Below, piece by piece: positions 43,916 through 54,518 of a stretch of DNA of 64,000 nucleotides. Every line of letters starts with the position of its first letter. Position 1 is the stretch's first letter. The notes under the pieces were generated by a model. That model did not search any database. It was given only the letters and a program-made list of their open reading frames with translations, and was not told where the DNA came from. The DNA is taken from NCBI RefSeq assembly GCF_018882155.1, contig NZ_JACVPA010000001.1:124001-188000 (forward strand), in the 5' to 3' direction. A program made the position numbers and the translations under genes. Source of the DNA: Polynucleobacter nymphae (GTDB lineage Bacteria > Pseudomonadota > Gammaproteobacteria > Burkholderiales > Burkholderiaceae).

Positions 43916-46374
43916 TGGCAACGAAAAAAACTCCAGGCAAAAAACTGGCTGCACAACAAGCCGATTTATTTGCTGATCCAATTGAGGTTGAAGAGGCTCC
44001 TAAAGCGAAGGTAACTCAAAAAATCGCTATAGGGTCAAAGGGGCCAAGGGGTCCGAATGATCCACATGATCCAAAGACCATGGATCTGAATGAAGACAAT
44101 AAGGACAGTTTGACCTTAGCAGTGTATGCAGAGCGCGCTTATCTTGATTACGCGATTAGCGTAGTTAAAGGTCGTGCTTTACCTGAAGTATCAGATGGTC
44201 AGAAGCCAGTTCAACGCCGCATTCTTTTCTCCATGAGTGAGATGGGTCTGCGTGCTGATGCTAAGCCAGTAAAGAGCGCCCGGGTTGTGGGTGATGTGCT
44301 TGGTAAGTTCCACCCCCATGGCGATCAATCTGCTTACGACGCTTTAGTCCGCTTGGCACAAAGCTTCTCATTGCGTTACCCCTTGATTGATGGTCAAGGT
44401 AACTTTGGTTCTCGCGATGGTGATGGTGCTGCTGCCATGCGTTACACCGAAGCGCGTTTAACCAAGATTGCCGGTTTGTTATTAAGTGAAATTGACGAAG
44501 GCACCGTTGATTTCGCAGCTAACTATGACGGCTCATTTCAGGAACCTAAGTTATTGCCAGCACGTCTACCATTTGTTCTTTTAAATGGGGCATCTGGTAT
44601 TGCTGTTGGTATGGCAACGGAGATTCCCTCCCATAATCTGCGTGAAGTTGCTAGCGCCGCCATTGCTTTGATGAAGTCTCCCAAGCTATCAACTGCTGAT
44701 TTATTGGGAATCATGCCTGGCCCTGATTACCCAGGCGGCGGTCAAATCATTTCCTCTACTGCGGAGATTGCCCAAATTTATGAAACCGGCCGAGGCAGCA
44801 TTAAGGTGCGAGCGCGCTGGTCTGTTGAAGAATTAGCTCGTGGTCAATGGCAAATTGTCGTCAATGAATTGCCCCCAGCAACTTCTTCTCAGCGCGTCTT
44901 GCAAGAGATTGACGAAATCACCAATCCAAAAGTGAGAGTGGGTAAAAAGACGCTCACTCCTGAGCAAAATAATCTGAAGTCCACCATTCTGAATGTATTA
45001 GATGGTGTCCGCGATGAATCTAGTAAAGATGCCGCAGTGCGTTTGGTGTTTGAGCCTAAGAGCAAAAATATCGATGTAAATGAGTTTGCCAACCTTTTAT
45101 TAGCGCACACTTCACTCGAATCGAATGCGCCAATGAACTTGGTGATGATTGGGAATGACGGACGTCCACGCCAAAAGGGTCTTAAAGAGATTCTGACCGA
45201 ATGGGTTGAGTTTAGGGTTGCTACCGTAACCCGCCGCACACAATACCGCTTAGGCAAAGTCAAAGATCGGATGCATATATTGGAAGGACGATTAACCGTT
45301 CTTCTCAATATTGATAAGGTCATTAAGATTATTCGCAATAGCGATGAGCCTAAGGCCGACCTGATCAAAGAGTTCAAATTATCTGATCGTCAAGCTGAAG
45401 ATATTTTAGATATTCGTTTGCGCCAGTTGGCACGTCTTGAGGGCATTAAGATTGAACAGGAGCTTAAAGAGCTCAAAGCTGAGCGAGATGATTTAGACGG
45501 TTTGTTACAAAGCGATACAGTACTGCGTAAGCGCATCATCAAGGAAATTGAATCTGACTTGAAAGATTTTGGTGATGATCGTCGTACCTTAATCCAAGAA
45601 GATAAACGTGCTATTGCGGAGACTAAGGTCATTGATGAACCAGTGACGGTGATTGTTTCTCAAAAAGGTTGGGTGCGCGTTCGTCAAGGACATGAACATG
45701 ATCCTACCCAATTTAGCTTCAAAGCAGGCGATGCTATGTATGACACCTTCGAGGTTCGTACGGTTGATGTAATGCAAGGCTTTGGCAGTGATGGCAGAGT
45801 CTACACAGTACCCATCAGTGAATTACCGGGGGCACGCGGTGATGGTTCGCCATTAACCAGCTTTGTGAACTTGGCCCCTGGCTCACAAATGGTCGCGTAT
45901 TACGCTGGCCAGCCAGATGATTTAGTTCTACTTTCCACTAAAGCCGGTTATGGCTTCCTAGCAAATGTAGCGGACATGAGTACACGCAACAAAGCAGGTA
46001 AATCGTTTGTCAGCATTGATGCCAAAGTCATTGGTGATGCACCCTTAGGTGCGGTCAAAGTTCATGCGGGCATGAAACAAGTGGCCTGCTTGTCACAAGC
46101 TTCTAAATTACTGGTATTCCCATTAGGCGATCTGAAGCGCTTGCCAACCGGAGGCAGAGGCGTGATCTTGATGGGCTTAGACGATAAAGAATTCTTAGCG
46201 TCAGCAATTGCTGTTGGTCCAGATGGCGCATCTTATTCTGGCGCTGGTCGTGCTGGTAAGCCAACAGAGCTCAATCTGGATGCGAAGACGCTCAAATCAT
46301 TTGCTGGTAATCGTGCACGCAAAGGTCACTTTGTTGAGCCACGCTTGAAAGACGGCAAGCTTAAAGCAAACTAG
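43915..46374 (+). CDS. parC: DNA topoisomerase IV subunit A
   Basis: This 819-residue breakage-reunion subunit has a ~50-residue Lys/Pro-rich N-terminal tail. It is followed by the winged-helix domain with the catalytic tyrosine in [14 protein letters not shown] (about residue 181), the coiled-coil gate and a C-terminal beta-pinwheel with degenerate blades ([19 protein letters not shown]). Quinolone-region residues lie in [16 protein letters not shown]. It starts on the parE stop. Its stop TAG overlaps the convergent xdhC stop in the palindrome CTAG. Confidence 0.95.
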   Translation: MATKKTPGKKLAAQQADLFADPIEVEEAPKAKVTQKIAIGSKGPRGPNDPHDPKTMDLNEDNKDSLTLAVYAERAYLDYAISVVKGRALPEVSDGQKPVQRRILFSMSEMGLRADAKPVKSARVVGDVLGKFHPHGDQSAYDALVRLAQSFSLRYPLIDGQGNFGSRDGDGAAAMRYTEARLTKIAGLLLSEIDEGTVDFAANYDGSFQEPKLLPARLPFVLLNGASGIAVGMATEIPSHNLREVASAAIALMKSPKLSTADLLGIMPGPDYPGGGQIISSTAEIAQIYETGRGSIKVRARWSVEELARGQWQIVVNELPPATSSQRVLQEIDEITNPKVRVGKKTLTPEQNNLKSTILNVLDGVRDESSKDAAVRLVFEPKSKNIDVNEFANLLLAHTSLESNAPMNLVMIGNDGRPRQKGLKEILTEWVEFRVATVTRRTQYRLGKVKDRMHILEGRLTVLLNIDKVIKIIRNSDEPKADLIKEFKLSDRQAEDILDIRLRQLARLEGIKIEQELKELKAERDDLDGLLQSDTVLRKRIIKEIESDLKDFGDDRRTLIQEDKRAIAETKVIDEPVTVIVSQKGWVRVRQGHEHDPTQFSFKAGDAMYDTFEVRTVDVMQGFGSDGRVYTVPISELPGARGDGSPLTSFVNLAPGSQMVAYYAGQPDDLVLLSTKAGYGFLANVADMSTRNKAGKSFVSIDAKVIGDAPLGAVKVHAGMKQVACLSQASKLLVFPLGDLKRLPTGGRGVILMGLDDKEFLASAIAVGPDGASYSGAGRAGKPTELNLDAKTLKSFAGNRARKGHFVEPRLKDGKLKAN

Positions 46375-47330
46375 TTCTTCTTTGGAATGCTGATGCCGTA
46401 TTTCACAGCAATGACCTCCGCCAGAATCGATACTGCGATCTCTGGTGGGGTTAGCGCTCCGATATACATGCCTACTGGGCCATGAAGTCGATCAACTTGC
46501 TCTTGATTGAGATCGAACTCTAAGAGGCGCTCTTTACGTTTTTGAGTATTCTTTCTGCTGCCTAATGCGCCCACATAAAAAGCGGGGGACTTTAAAGCCT
46601 CCATCAGCGCCATATCATCTAACTTAGGATCATGAGTTAGCGCTACAACGGCAGTGTGTTGGTCTACACCAATTTCAAGTAAGACATCATCTGGCATGCC
46701 TTTGATGAAGATCAAATCCTCACGATTTAAGCCTTCTGTATATTCTTCACGCGGATCAATCACAATCACTTCAAAGTCCGATGCAAGCGCAAAGTCTGCT
46801 GTGTACAGGGATAGTTGACCAGCGCCAATGATGACCATCCGCCAACGGGGGCCGTAAGTAGTTTGCATTTCTTGCTCATTGCATATAAATTGGTCTTGGC
46901 GAGATCCAGCGCTTAAGGTGGATTGCCCTGAACTTAAATTCACAGTACGCCGAGTAATTTGATGGGAAGCAATTTGCGCAAGTAACTTCTCTAGCACTGC
47001 CAGCTCAGGCTTTGGCTCAACCAACAGCCTTAAGGTACCACCGCATGGCAGTCCAAAACGAGCTGCTTCTTGCTGGCTGACACCATAAACCACCATTTCA
47101 GGGGTAGCTCTAGTCAGAATTTCTGTCTGTACGCGGCGTATTAAGTCGTCTTCAACGCAACCACCAGAAACAGAACCAGCTACTTGACCATCATCCCGAA
47201 TAGCAAGCCAAGAGCCAATGGGCCGAGGGGAAGACCCCCAAGTTTGCACAACCGTAGCTATAGCCACGGAGTGGCCGGCTTTAAGCCAACTGACGGCAGA
47301 GCGAAGGACGCTTAAATCGGTGCTATTCAT
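46371..47330 (-). CDS. XdhC/CoxF-family protein, molybdenum hydroxylase maturation
   Basis: This 319-residue protein has an N-terminal XdhC/CoxI domain ([25 protein letters not shown], with the conserved Cys near residue 58) and a C-terminal Rossmann domain ([16 protein letters not shown]). XdhC binds and sulfurates the molybdopterin-cytosine cofactor before insertion into xanthine dehydrogenase-type enzymes. It is divergent from the MobA-like gene. No hydroxylase structural genes are in the window. Confidence 0.85.
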   Translation of the reverse strand: MNSTDLSVLRSAVSWLKAGHSVAIATVVQTWGSSPRPIGSWLAIRDDGQVAGSVSGGCVEDDLIRRVQTEILTRATPEMVVYGVSQQEAARFGLPCGGTLRLLVEPKPELAVLEKLLAQIASHQITRRTVNLSSGQSTLSAGSRQDQFICNEQEMQTTYGPRWRMVIIGAGQLSLYTADFALASDFEVIVIDPREEYTEGLNREDLIFIKGMPDDVLLEIGVDQHTAVVALTHDPKLDDMALMEALKSPAFYVGALGSRKNTQKRKERLLEFDLNQEQVDRLHGPVGMYIGALTPPEIAVSILAEVIAVKYGISIPKKN

Positions 47331-47385
47331 GCTGTGATTGATCTTTATTGTTTATTTTTCTAGATTCCTATTTATTATCACTCTA

Positions 47386-48036
47386 ATGACATCTTTAGGT
47401 AAGCAATCAGGCTCCTCCAATCTTCGCTTAGCAGTTCTTTTGCTGGCTGCGGGCGAGGGCAGTCGTTTGGGATCAACGCCCAAAGCCTTATTGCATAAGG
47501 ATGGTCAAAGCTTATTAAGCCATTTCAGCCATTCGATTAAAGCATTTTCACCAATCGAATTCTTGGTGGTCACTGGTTTTTATGCTGATGTGATCGAGTC
47601 TGAGTTGGCCAAGCTCAAAGCAGATCTCGACTTGCCAATTGAATATATTCGCAATCCACAGCCAGAGCTAGGGCAAGCATCTTCAGTCCGTTTGGGCCTT
47701 GAGGCCTTAAAGAGTGCTTACGATGTTTTGTTGATTGCTTTGTGTGATCAACCTCTAGTGGGCTCTATCGAAATTAATGTATTGCTGCAACAATTTAAGC
47801 AGCGTGATCAGCAAAAAGAGGTTTTATTACCAATGGTGGGAAAGCAACGGGGCAACCCAGTCGTATTTTCAGCTAAGGTCATCGCTGATATTTTGGCAAT
47901 CCCTCAAATGGTCTGTAGACCCTTTATGGATCAACATCCAGAGCTAGTGCAGATTTTTGCTACCGATGATCAAGCTTATATCGCTGATGTTGACACAGAG
48001 TCTGAGCTCTCTCAATTTGGCTTAAAACGCTTTTAA
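47386..48036 (+). CDS. MobA-like nucleotidyltransferase (molybdenum cofactor cytidylyltransferase type)
   Basis: This 216-residue protein has the nucleotidyltransferase start LLLAAGEGSRLGSTPKALL, then LLIALCDQPLV and MVGKQRGNPVVF, as in MocA/CoxI-linked enzymes that make molybdopterin cytosine dinucleotide. I start at the ATG at 47386; the longer frame from 47338 adds a non-conserved hydrophobic tail. The divergent neighbour is XdhC, which supports a role in the same cofactor pathway. Its stop overlaps the convergent RidA stop within TTAA. Confidence 0.82.
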   Translation: MTSLGKQSGSSNLRLAVLLLAAGEGSRLGSTPKALLHKDGQSLLSHFSHSIKAFSPIEFLVVTGFYADVIESELAKLKADLDLPIEYIRNPQPELGQASSVRLGLEALKSAYDVLLIALCDQPLVGSIEINVLLQQFKQRDQQKEVLLPMVGKQRGNPVVFSAKVIADILAIPQMVCRPFMDQHPELVQIFATDDQAYIADVDTESELSQFGLKRF

Positions 48037-48491
48037 ATCTCGGCAATTAATTCAATTTCAACGCAAGCACCCAGAGGAATCTGCGCTACACCGAATGCAC
48101 TCCGTGCATGCTTACCAGCATCACCAAATACCTCAACTAGTAATTCTGAGCAGCCATTGATCACTAAATGTTGATCGGTATATTGATCGGTAGAGTTAAC
48201 CAAGCCCATCACTTTGACAATGCGCTTGACTTTATCTAGTGAGCCTACATGATTTTGTAATGTGGCTATGAGATCAATGCCAATAGCTCTTGCAGCAGCT
48301 TTTCCGGTCTCGGTATCCATGCCTTGACCAAGCTTGCCTGCCCAAGGTTTACCGTCTCTCCTAGCAATATGGCCAGAGAGAAAAACCATATTGCCAGCGC
48401 TTGCAGCCATCACATAAGCAGCAGCTGGCGGACCAGGTGGTGGTAAATCGATACCCAAGGCTTTAAGGCGAGCGCTAATATTTGTGTTCAT
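48033..48491 (-). CDS. RidA-family protein (YjgF/YER057c/UK114)
   Basis: This 152-residue protein begins at the ATG at 48491 (the longer frame from 48536 adds an unlikely Gln/Ser-rich leader). RidA proteins hydrolyse reactive enamine/imine intermediates. The segment SGHIARRDGKPWAGKLGQGMDTETGKAAARAIGIDLIATL and the late FGVAQIPLGACVEIELIAEI are typical of the longer 'YjgF-like' subgroup; the canonical Arg105 position is occupied within HARSAFGVAQIP. It is followed by nothing on its strand except the convergent MobA-like gene. Confidence 0.85.
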   Translation of the reverse strand: MNTNISARLKALGIDLPPPGPPAAAYVMAASAGNMVFLSGHIARRDGKPWAGKLGQGMDTETGKAAARAIGIDLIATLQNHVGSLDKVKRIVKVMGLVNSTDQYTDQHLVINGCSELLVEVFGDAGKHARSAFGVAQIPLGACVEIELIAEI

Positions 48492-48538
48492 GGTATGTGT
48501 CTGTAATGAAGTAAATGAATTTTGTTGGTTAAACAATC

Positions 48539-49714
48539 TTACTTGGAAAGTTGACGCATCGCACTTTCTAGACCATTCATCGTTACCGGATACATATGAT
48601 CCTTTAGTAAGTCTCTCATGATGTCAATCGATTGACGATATTGCCAGACAGATTCAGGCTCAGGATTGAGCCAGGCGAAATGGGGAAAATGGTCCAAGAG
48701 GCGATTGATCCAAACGGCACCAGCTTCTTTATTGTTGTACTCAACCGAGCCGTTAGGACTATAGATTTCATAAGGGGACATAGTGGCATCACCAACAAAA
48801 ATGAGCTTATAGTCAGGCCCATATTTATTAATGATGTCTTGAGTTGGGGTAACTTGATCTCGTCTACGCCGATTACTTTGCCAGAGATATTCATAAACAC
48901 AATTATGAAAATAGTAGTGCTCTAAATGCTTAAATTCTGCTTTAGCTGCGGAAAATAATTCACCAATACGCAGAATGTGGTCGTCCATAGAGCCGCCAAC
49001 ATCCATTAAGAGCAATACTTTGACATTGTTGTGACGCTCAGGTCGCATTTGAATATCCAACATTCCTGCATTAGCCGCTGTAAAGTGAATGGTTTTATCT
49101 AAATCTAACTCTAGGTTCGATCCTTCGCGAGCAAAGCGGCGTAAGCGGCGTAATGCCACCTTGATATTGCGAGTGCCTAATGCCAAATCGCTGTCGTAGT
49201 CTTTGAACTCTCGTGCTTCCCAGACTTTGATAGCGGTGCGATTCCCGGCGCTTTCACCACCAATGCGAATACCTTCGGGGTGGTAGCCGCTATGCCCAAA
49301 GGGCGAAGATCCGCCAGCACCAACCCACTTCTTGCCGCCACCATGCCACTCCTTCTGCTCCTTTAAAAGTTCCTCAAGGCGTTTTTTTAAGGCCTCAGGA
49401 CCCCCTAATTTTTGGAGAGCTGCTTTCTCTTCATCGGTGAGTACGCGTTGTAATTTCTGCTCCAGCCAATCTAGTGGAATATCGGGTGACATCGCAATGA
49501 TTTGCTCCACCCCTGAAAAATAAGAGCCAAAGACCTGATCAAAGCGATCAAAGTGCTGCTCATCTTTCACTAAGGTCATTCTGGAAAGTTGATAGAACTC
49601 ATTGATAGAAGGGTTGATAACGCCAGTTTTTAGCGCTTCCAAAAGAGTTAAAAATTCTCTTACTGAAACTGGCACTTTAGCTTCTTTCAGTTGCAAGAAG
49701 AATTGAATCAACAT
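48539..49714 (-). CDS. VWA-domain protein, CoxE-like
   Basis: This 391-residue protein has a C-terminal von Willebrand A fold with a MIDAS-type start LLMDVGGSMDDH near residue 238; it reads DxGGS where most MIDAS motifs have DxSxS. A charged basic segment (RRLRRFAREG) precedes it. CoxE proteins work with a MoxR-type ATPase (the next gene upstream, 16 bases away) to mature or insert metal centres in enzymes such as CO dehydrogenase. A GGGKKWVGAGGSSPFGH glycine stretch near residue 140 is a likely linker. Confidence 0.85.
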   Translation of the reverse strand: MLIQFFLQLKEAKVPVSVREFLTLLEALKTGVINPSINEFYQLSRMTLVKDEQHFDRFDQVFGSYFSGVEQIIAMSPDIPLDWLEQKLQRVLTDEEKAALQKLGGPEALKKRLEELLKEQKEWHGGGKKWVGAGGSSPFGHSGYHPEGIRIGGESAGNRTAIKVWEAREFKDYDSDLALGTRNIKVALRRLRRFAREGSNLELDLDKTIHFTAANAGMLDIQMRPERHNNVKVLLLMDVGGSMDDHILRIGELFSAAKAEFKHLEHYYFHNCVYEYLWQSNRRRRDQVTPTQDIINKYGPDYKLIFVGDATMSPYEIYSPNGSVEYNNKEAGAVWINRLLDHFPHFAWLNPEPESVWQYRQSIDIMRDLLKDHMYPVTMNGLESAMRQLSK

Positions 49715-49730
49715 ATTGATGCTTTATTGT

Positions 49731-50600
49731 TTAGCGATGATTGCGATTCATCATCACCAGGCGCTCAAAAAGATGAACGTCTTGTTCATTTTTCAGTAAT
49801 GCGCCATGCAGAGGGGGTACTACTATTTTTTCATCTTGGCTATAAAGTGCTTCTGGAGAAATATCTTCGGCTAGTAAGAGCTTGAGCCAATCGATTAACT
49901 CAGAGGTAGACGGCTTTTTCTTCAGGCCAGGCAGAGAGCGTATTTGATAAAAGGACTTCAGAGCTGCATCCAAAAGATCCTGTTTGATCTTGGGGTGGTG
50001 CACATCCACAATCCGCTGCATCGTATCGGTGTCAGGGAAGGCGATATAGTGAAAAAAGCAGCGGCGCAAAAATGCATCTGGAAGTTCTTTTTCATTATTG
50101 GATGTGATGATTACCAAAGGCCTGTGTTTAGCTTTAATGAGTTCGCGTGTTTCATAGACATAAAATTCCATCCGATCGATTTCACGCAATAAATCATTGG
50201 GGAACTCAATATCAGCCTTATCAATTTCATCAATGAGAAGGACGGTAGGTTCATCCGCTTCAAAGGCTTGCCATAAGACACCTTTAATAATGTAGTTACG
50301 TATGTCGTTGACTTTCTCATCGCCCAATTGAGAATCGCGCAGGCGACTTACGGCGTCATATTCATATAAGCCTTGTTGGGCTTTGGTAGTGGATTTGATA
50401 TGCCACTGCAAGAGAGGCATATTGAGTGCTGCGGCAACTTCTTCTGCAAGCATTGTTTTTCCTGTACCAGGTTCGCCTTTAATTAAAAGCGGGCGCTGCA
50501 ATGACATTGCAGCATTTACAGCCAATTTCAGATCGTCAGAAGCAACATAGCAAGCGCTTCCGTCAAAGCGGTTTTTGGATTGGTTGCCGGATTTGCTCAT
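49731..50600 (-). CDS. MoxR-family AAA+ ATPase, CoxD-like
   Basis: This 289-residue AAA+ protein has Walker A GEPGTGKTM (residues about 42-50), Walker B LLIDEIDKAD (about 121-130), sensor 1 ITSNNEKELPDAFLRRC with the arginine finger, and a C-terminal lid. MoxR ATPases remodel partner enzymes together with VWA proteins. It is the first gene of a two-gene unit with the CoxE-like gene. The substrate enzyme is not in this window. Confidence 0.9.
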   Translation of the reverse strand: MSKSGNQSKNRFDGSACYVASDDLKLAVNAAMSLQRPLLIKGEPGTGKTMLAEEVAAALNMPLLQWHIKSTTKAQQGLYEYDAVSRLRDSQLGDEKVNDIRNYIIKGVLWQAFEADEPTVLLIDEIDKADIEFPNDLLREIDRMEFYVYETRELIKAKHRPLVIITSNNEKELPDAFLRRCFFHYIAFPDTDTMQRIVDVHHPKIKQDLLDAALKSFYQIRSLPGLKKKPSTSELIDWLKLLLAEDISPEALYSQDEKIVVPPLHGALLKNEQDVHLFERLVMMNRNHR

Positions 50601-50778
50601 CTTGGTTACCCGAAAATTTCTTAGTTAATTAGGCTTTCTAGTATAGGTAAAGGGCGCATATCTTTCAGCATTTCTCACCATTTTGAGCGCTCAAATGCCT
50701 AAAAAATGCTTAAAAGGGGTGTCTGTCCGCTATAATTCTGCAGGTTGATTTAAATCCAGCTGATGAATACTGATTCCT

Positions 50779-51144
50779 ATGAAAAAAATAACAATTCTTC
50801 CTCAATTCCTACTTGCTGCTGGTTTAGCACTCGCTGGTTTCGCTGTCCAAGCCGATGAAGTAAAGGGAAGCGCTGCAGCTGCAAATGCCAAGGTATGGCT
50901 TTGTGTTGGTTGCCACTCTATTCCTGATTACCGTTCCGACTATCCCTTGGTTTATAAAGTCCCAATGTTAGGCGGCCAGAATGCAGCCTACATTGCGAGT
51001 GCATTAGCTGCCTATAAGAAAGGCGAGAGAAAGCACCCATCAATGCGCGCTATTGCTGGCAGCCTTTCTGATCAAGACATGGCCGACCTTGGCGAATACT
51101 ATGCTGCGCAAACAGCCAGCTCACCTAACAACCCATTGAAGTAA
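50779..51144 (+). CDS. Class I cytochrome c, periplasmic
   Basis: The 121-residue product has a signal peptide (cleavage after AVQA, near residue 24) and a CVGCH haem site at about residues 42-46; the axial Met is probably in SMRAIAGSLSD. It resembles cytochrome c553/c4 half-domains. It is followed 7 bases later by a second small cytochrome c, and the two may have come from a split di-haem c4. An electron-shuttle role in the periplasm is likely. Confidence 0.88.
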   Translation: MKKITILPQFLLAAGLALAGFAVQADEVKGSAAAANAKVWLCVGCHSIPDYRSDYPLVYKVPMLGGQNAAYIASALAAYKKGERKHPSMRAIAGSLSDQDMADLGEYYAAQTASSPNNPLK

Positions 51145-51157
51145 TAGAGGCGTGTTT

Positions 51158-51511
51158 ATGAAATTTGCACTAATTACCGCAGTTTTGCTTTCTAGTATTG
51201 GCCTGGTGAATGTCGCTAATGCTGCTAATGCAGATAAAGGCAAGGCACTTGTAGAGAAGGCTAATTGCGCTTCCTGCCATGGCGCCGGGCTCAATGCTCC
51301 AATCTTGCCGGTTTATCCAAAACTTGCAGGCCAATATGCTGACTATCTGTATTACGCATTAAAAGCCTACAAAGTAGGCGGTAGCAACCCGCAATATGGT
51401 CGCAATAACGCCATCATGGGGTCACAAGTACAAGCATTCTCGGATGCAGATATGCAGGACATTGCTGCTTACCTGGCTTCCTTACCTGGAAACTTTGTCA
51501 TTAAGAAATAA
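51158..51511 (+). CDS. Class I cytochrome c, periplasmic, second of a pair
   Basis: The 117-residue product has a signal peptide (cleavage after NAANA) and a haem site CASCH at about residues 38-42; the axial Met is in AIMGSQVQAFSD. I start at the ATG at 51158, 7 bases from AGAGG, and not at the GTG 51152. It is related to the preceding gene (shared KLAGQ-ADYLYYALKAYK and ADMQDIAAYLASL layout). A bidirectional terminator follows. Confidence 0.88.
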   Translation: MKFALITAVLLSSIGLVNVANAANADKGKALVEKANCASCHGAGLNAPILPVYPKLAGQYADYLYYALKAYKVGGSNPQYGRNNAIMGSQVQAFSDADMQDIAAYLASLPGNFVIKK

Positions 51512-51533
51512 TCCTGGCATTATTAGGTAAAGC

Positions 51534-51562
51534 AATGGCTTAGAATAATCTTCTAAGCCATT
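51534..51562. terminator. Bidirectional terminator between cytochrome c and GntR genes
   Basis: AATGGCTTAGAA and TTCTAAGCCATT form a perfect 12-bp stem with a 5-base loop. T-rich sequence follows on the plus side. It serves the cytochrome pair and the convergent regulator gene. Confidence 0.85.
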
Positions 51563-51583
51563 GTTATTTATAAGTATTTAATA

Positions 51584-52222
51584 CTATCTGATAGCTTCTA
51601 AGCTGCGTGTAAAGTGCTTGTGCATTGCTGCCTCAGCTGCTACTTCATCCCGCTTTAGGAGTGCCCGAAGAATCTCACGGTGCTCAAGAAGGGAGCTTTG
51701 TAGTCTGCCTGTACTCATTAAAGAGTCTTTACGGTGTAATTTGAGCACTTTCCTTAAATCAGTAATAACGCCATTCATCCAACGGTTACCGGCAATTTCT
51801 TGAATCAGCTCATGAAACTTACTGTTTATTTCAAAGAATTGTTCGATATTTCGGTCGGCAGCCGCAGTTTCTAGTCGATGGTGGAGGTGATCTAAGAGAT
51901 TGAGCTGCTCTTCGGTCGCTTTAGTAGCCGACTCCCTGGCTGCTTTGCTTTCAAGCAGCGATAACACCGTATAAATTTGCTCTAAATCAGCACGATTGAC
52001 CTCTGTAACATAGGCCCCTCGACGCATCTTCATCGTCACAAGACCCTCTGAGGCCAGTGCCTTAATGGCTTCACGCATTGGCGTTCTGCTGATACCAAAC
52101 TGAGCTGCTAGAGATTGCTCATCTAACCAGCTTCCAGGAGCCAATTGTTTGCCAAATATCTGCTCCCGCAGCCTATCAGCTACATCCTCATATAGTGGCC
52201 TATTGTTCAATTTTGTATTCAT
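51584..52222 (-). CDS. GntR-family regulator, FCD subfamily
   Basis: This 212-residue regulator has an N-terminal winged helix (YEDVADRLREQIFGKQLAPGSWL … AAQFGISRTPMREAIKALASEGLV) and a C-terminal all-helical FCD effector domain with metal/ligand His residues (FHELIQE, HREILRAL). I choose the ATG at 52222, because the 14 residues before it in the longer frame are not GntR-like. It is divergent from methylmalonyl-CoA mutase across 94 bases and likely controls that operon and itself, with an organic acid as effector. Confidence 0.85.
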   Translation of the reverse strand: MNTKLNNRPLYEDVADRLREQIFGKQLAPGSWLDEQSLAAQFGISRTPMREAIKALASEGLVTMKMRRGAYVTEVNRADLEQIYTVLSLLESKAARESATKATEEQLNLLDHLHHRLETAAADRNIEQFFEINSKFHELIQEIAGNRWMNGVITDLRKVLKLHRKDSLMSTGRLQSSLLEHREILRALLKRDEVAAEAAMHKHFTRSLEAIR

Positions 52223-52226
52223 AATT

Positions 52227-52236
52227 ATGTATACAT
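52227..52236. promoter_or_regulatory. Palindrome ATGTATACAT, candidate GntR operator
   Basis: A perfect 10-base palindrome lies 5 bases upstream of the gntR start and 81 bases before the mutase start. GntR/FCD proteins commonly bind short AT-rich palindromes of this size, and TTAT/ATAA ends extend it imperfectly. Confidence 0.5.
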
Positions 52237-52316
52237 GATAACTGGACAAATGACAAATAGTCAAGCAGAATTAGAGATATTGGATGCAATGCAGCAAAAA
52301 TGACTAGGAGTGCTTT

Positions 52317-54503
52317 GTGAGTTCAGAAAAGAAACGACCATCAGCGAGTTTATGGCCTGAGGTTCCAGAATCCAATTTGGATGCTTGGAATAAGTCTGCG
52401 CAGAAATCAGCGCCAAATGGCAATCCCGATAAGCTGGGCTGGAATACTCCGGATGGTATTCACATTAAGGCGCTTTATACGGCTGCAGATATACGAGACT
52501 TAAATTACACGAATACCTTGCCAGGATTCGAGCCCTATATACGCGGTCCTCAAGCAACCATGTATTCAGTTCGTCCTTGGACGCTGCGTCAATACGCTGG
52601 TTTTTCAACTGCGCAAGAATCCAATGCGTTTTATCGCAAAGCATTAGACGCTGGTGGTCAAGGCGTCTCTGTTGCATTTGACTTAGCTACGCACCGTGGT
52701 TATGACTCAGACCATCCTCGTGTTACGGGTGACGTTGGCAAAGCGGGCGTTGCAATTGATTCTGTAGAAGATATGAAGATCTTGTTTGATGGTATTCCAT
52801 TGGACAAAGTTTCTGTTTCGATGACCATGAATGGCGCTGTGTTGCCAGTGCTAGCAGGCTATATCGTTGCTGGCGAAGAGCAAGGCGTGAAGCAAGAGCA
52901 GTTATCTGGAACGATTCAGAACGACATTCTGAAAGAGTTCATGGTGCGCAATACTTATATCTACCCGCCAGAACCTTCGATGCGCATTATTGGCGACATC
53001 ATTGAATACACTGCCAAGCACATGCCTAAATTTAACTCGATTTCGATTTCGGGTTATCACATGCAAGAAGCTGGTGCCAATCAAGTTTTAGAACTTGCTT
53101 TTACGTTGGCCGATGGCAAGGAGTATGTCAAAACAGCGCTGGCCAAAGGATTGGATATTGATGGCTTTGCAGGTCGTTTGTCATTCTTTTTCGCGATTGG
53201 TATGAACTTCTACTTAGAGGTCGCCAAATTACGTGCTGCAAGATTATTGTGGTGGCGCATCATGAAGTCTTTTGAGCCAAAGAATCCAAAGTCTTTGATG
53301 CTACGGACCCATTGCCAAACATCAGGCTGGTCCTTAACCGAGCAAGATCCCTACAACAATGTCGTGAGAACGACAGTTGAAGCAATGGCGGCTGTGTTTG
53401 GTGGGACTCAATCCTTGCATACCAACTCATTTGATGAGGCGATTGCATTGCCATCGGAATTTTCAAGCCGCATTGCCCGAAATACCCAGTTAATTCTTCA
53501 GGAAGAAACGCATATTACTAGCGTGATTGATCCTTGGGCTGGTTCTTACATGATGGAGAGCCTCACGCAAGAGATGGCAGATAAGGCTTGGGAAATTATT
53601 CAAGAAGTTGATGCCATGGGTGGCATGACTAAGGCGGTTGAAAGTGGTTGGGCTAAATTGAAGATTGAGGCTTCTGCTGCTGAGAAACAAGCCAAGATTG
53701 ACTCTGGCACTGATGTCATTGTCGGTGTCAATAAATACAAACTCGATAAAGAGGATCTCGTTGATGTCTTAATGATTGATAACGATCGCGTTCGTGAAGG
53801 TCAAGTTGCGCTCTTAAAAGAAATCAGAGCAAAGCGTGATAGCAAAAAAGTAGAAGCTGCATTAGAGGTATTAACAAAAGCCGCGCATGACAATACAGGG
53901 AACTTATTGGAACTGGCTATCAATGCCATTCGTTTACGTGCAACTGTTGGTGAAGTGTCTGACGCATTGGAGAAAATTTACGGGCGCCATCGCGCCGATA
54001 CTCAAAAGGTGACCGGAGTGTATGCAGCTGCCTATGACTCAGCCGAGGGCTGGGAAAAACTTAAAGTAGAAATCGCCGACTTTGCGAAAGATTTTGGTCG
54101 TCGCCCGCGTGTGATGATCGCCAAGCTAGGTCAAGACGGACATGATCGTGGCGCCAAGGTAGTTGCAACTGCCTATGCAGACTTGGGTTTTGACGTCGAT
54201 ATTGGTCCTTTGTTCCAAACCCCTGAAGAGTGCGCGCGCCAAGCGATTGAGAACGATGTCCATGCCTTAGGTGTCTCTACCTTAGCAGCAGGTCATAAGA
54301 CACTCGTCCCAGCCATCATTGCGGAGCTCAAAAAACAAGGCTCTGATGACATCATCGTCTTTGTGGGTGGTGTGATTCCAAGACAAGACTACGAGTTTCT
54401 GTACGAAGCAGGTGTCAAAGGCATTTATGGCCCAGGCACTCCCATCCCGGCTTCGGCCAAGGATGTACTTGAACAAATTCGTAAATCAGTCAAACCTGCC
54501 TAA
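52317..54503 (+). CDS. Methylmalonyl-CoA mutase
   Basis: This 728-residue adenosylcobalamin enzyme interconverts (R)-methylmalonyl-CoA and succinyl-CoA. The TIM-barrel carries [23 protein letters not shown] and [20 protein letters not shown]; the C-terminal B12 domain has the DxHxxG motif ([15 protein letters not shown], about residue 606). It is a single-chain form, not the alpha/beta heterodimer. GTG start with AGGAG 7 bases before. It heads the operon mutase-meaB-carboxylase beta-carboxylase alpha-VOC. Confidence 0.95.
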   Translation: MSSEKKRPSASLWPEVPESNLDAWNKSAQKSAPNGNPDKLGWNTPDGIHIKALYTAADIRDLNYTNTLPGFEPYIRGPQATMYSVRPWTLRQYAGFSTAQESNAFYRKALDAGGQGVSVAFDLATHRGYDSDHPRVTGDVGKAGVAIDSVEDMKILFDGIPLDKVSVSMTMNGAVLPVLAGYIVAGEEQGVKQEQLSGTIQNDILKEFMVRNTYIYPPEPSMRIIGDIIEYTAKHMPKFNSISISGYHMQEAGANQVLELAFTLADGKEYVKTALAKGLDIDGFAGRLSFFFAIGMNFYLEVAKLRAARLLWWRIMKSFEPKNPKSLMLRTHCQTSGWSLTEQDPYNNVVRTTVEAMAAVFGGTQSLHTNSFDEAIALPSEFSSRIARNTQLILQEETHITSVIDPWAGSYMMESLTQEMADKAWEIIQEVDAMGGMTKAVESGWAKLKIEASAAEKQAKIDSGTDVIVGVNKYKLDKEDLVDVLMIDNDRVREGQVALLKEIRAKRDSKKVEAALEVLTKAAHDNTGNLLELAINAIRLRATVGEVSDALEKIYGRHRADTQKVTGVYAAAYDSAEGWEKLKVEIADFAKDFGRRPRVMIAKLGQDGHDRGAKVVATAYADLGFDVDIGPLFQTPEECARQAIENDVHALGVSTLAAGHKTLVPAIIAELKKQGSDDIIVFVGGVIPRQDYEFLYEAGVKGIYGPGTPIPASAKDVLEQIRKSVKPA

Positions 54504-54518
54504 CTCGGATCCCATTGC

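Noticed and set aside
44889..45377. Minus-strand frame of 162 codons inside parC
   Set aside because: It is Arg/Ser/Leu-rich antisense of a conserved essential gene and shows no domain pattern.
43915..46374. DNA gyrase subunit A
   Set aside because: It is coupled to a ParE-length partner, and the C-terminal domain lacks an evident GyrA-box; topoisomerase IV fits better.
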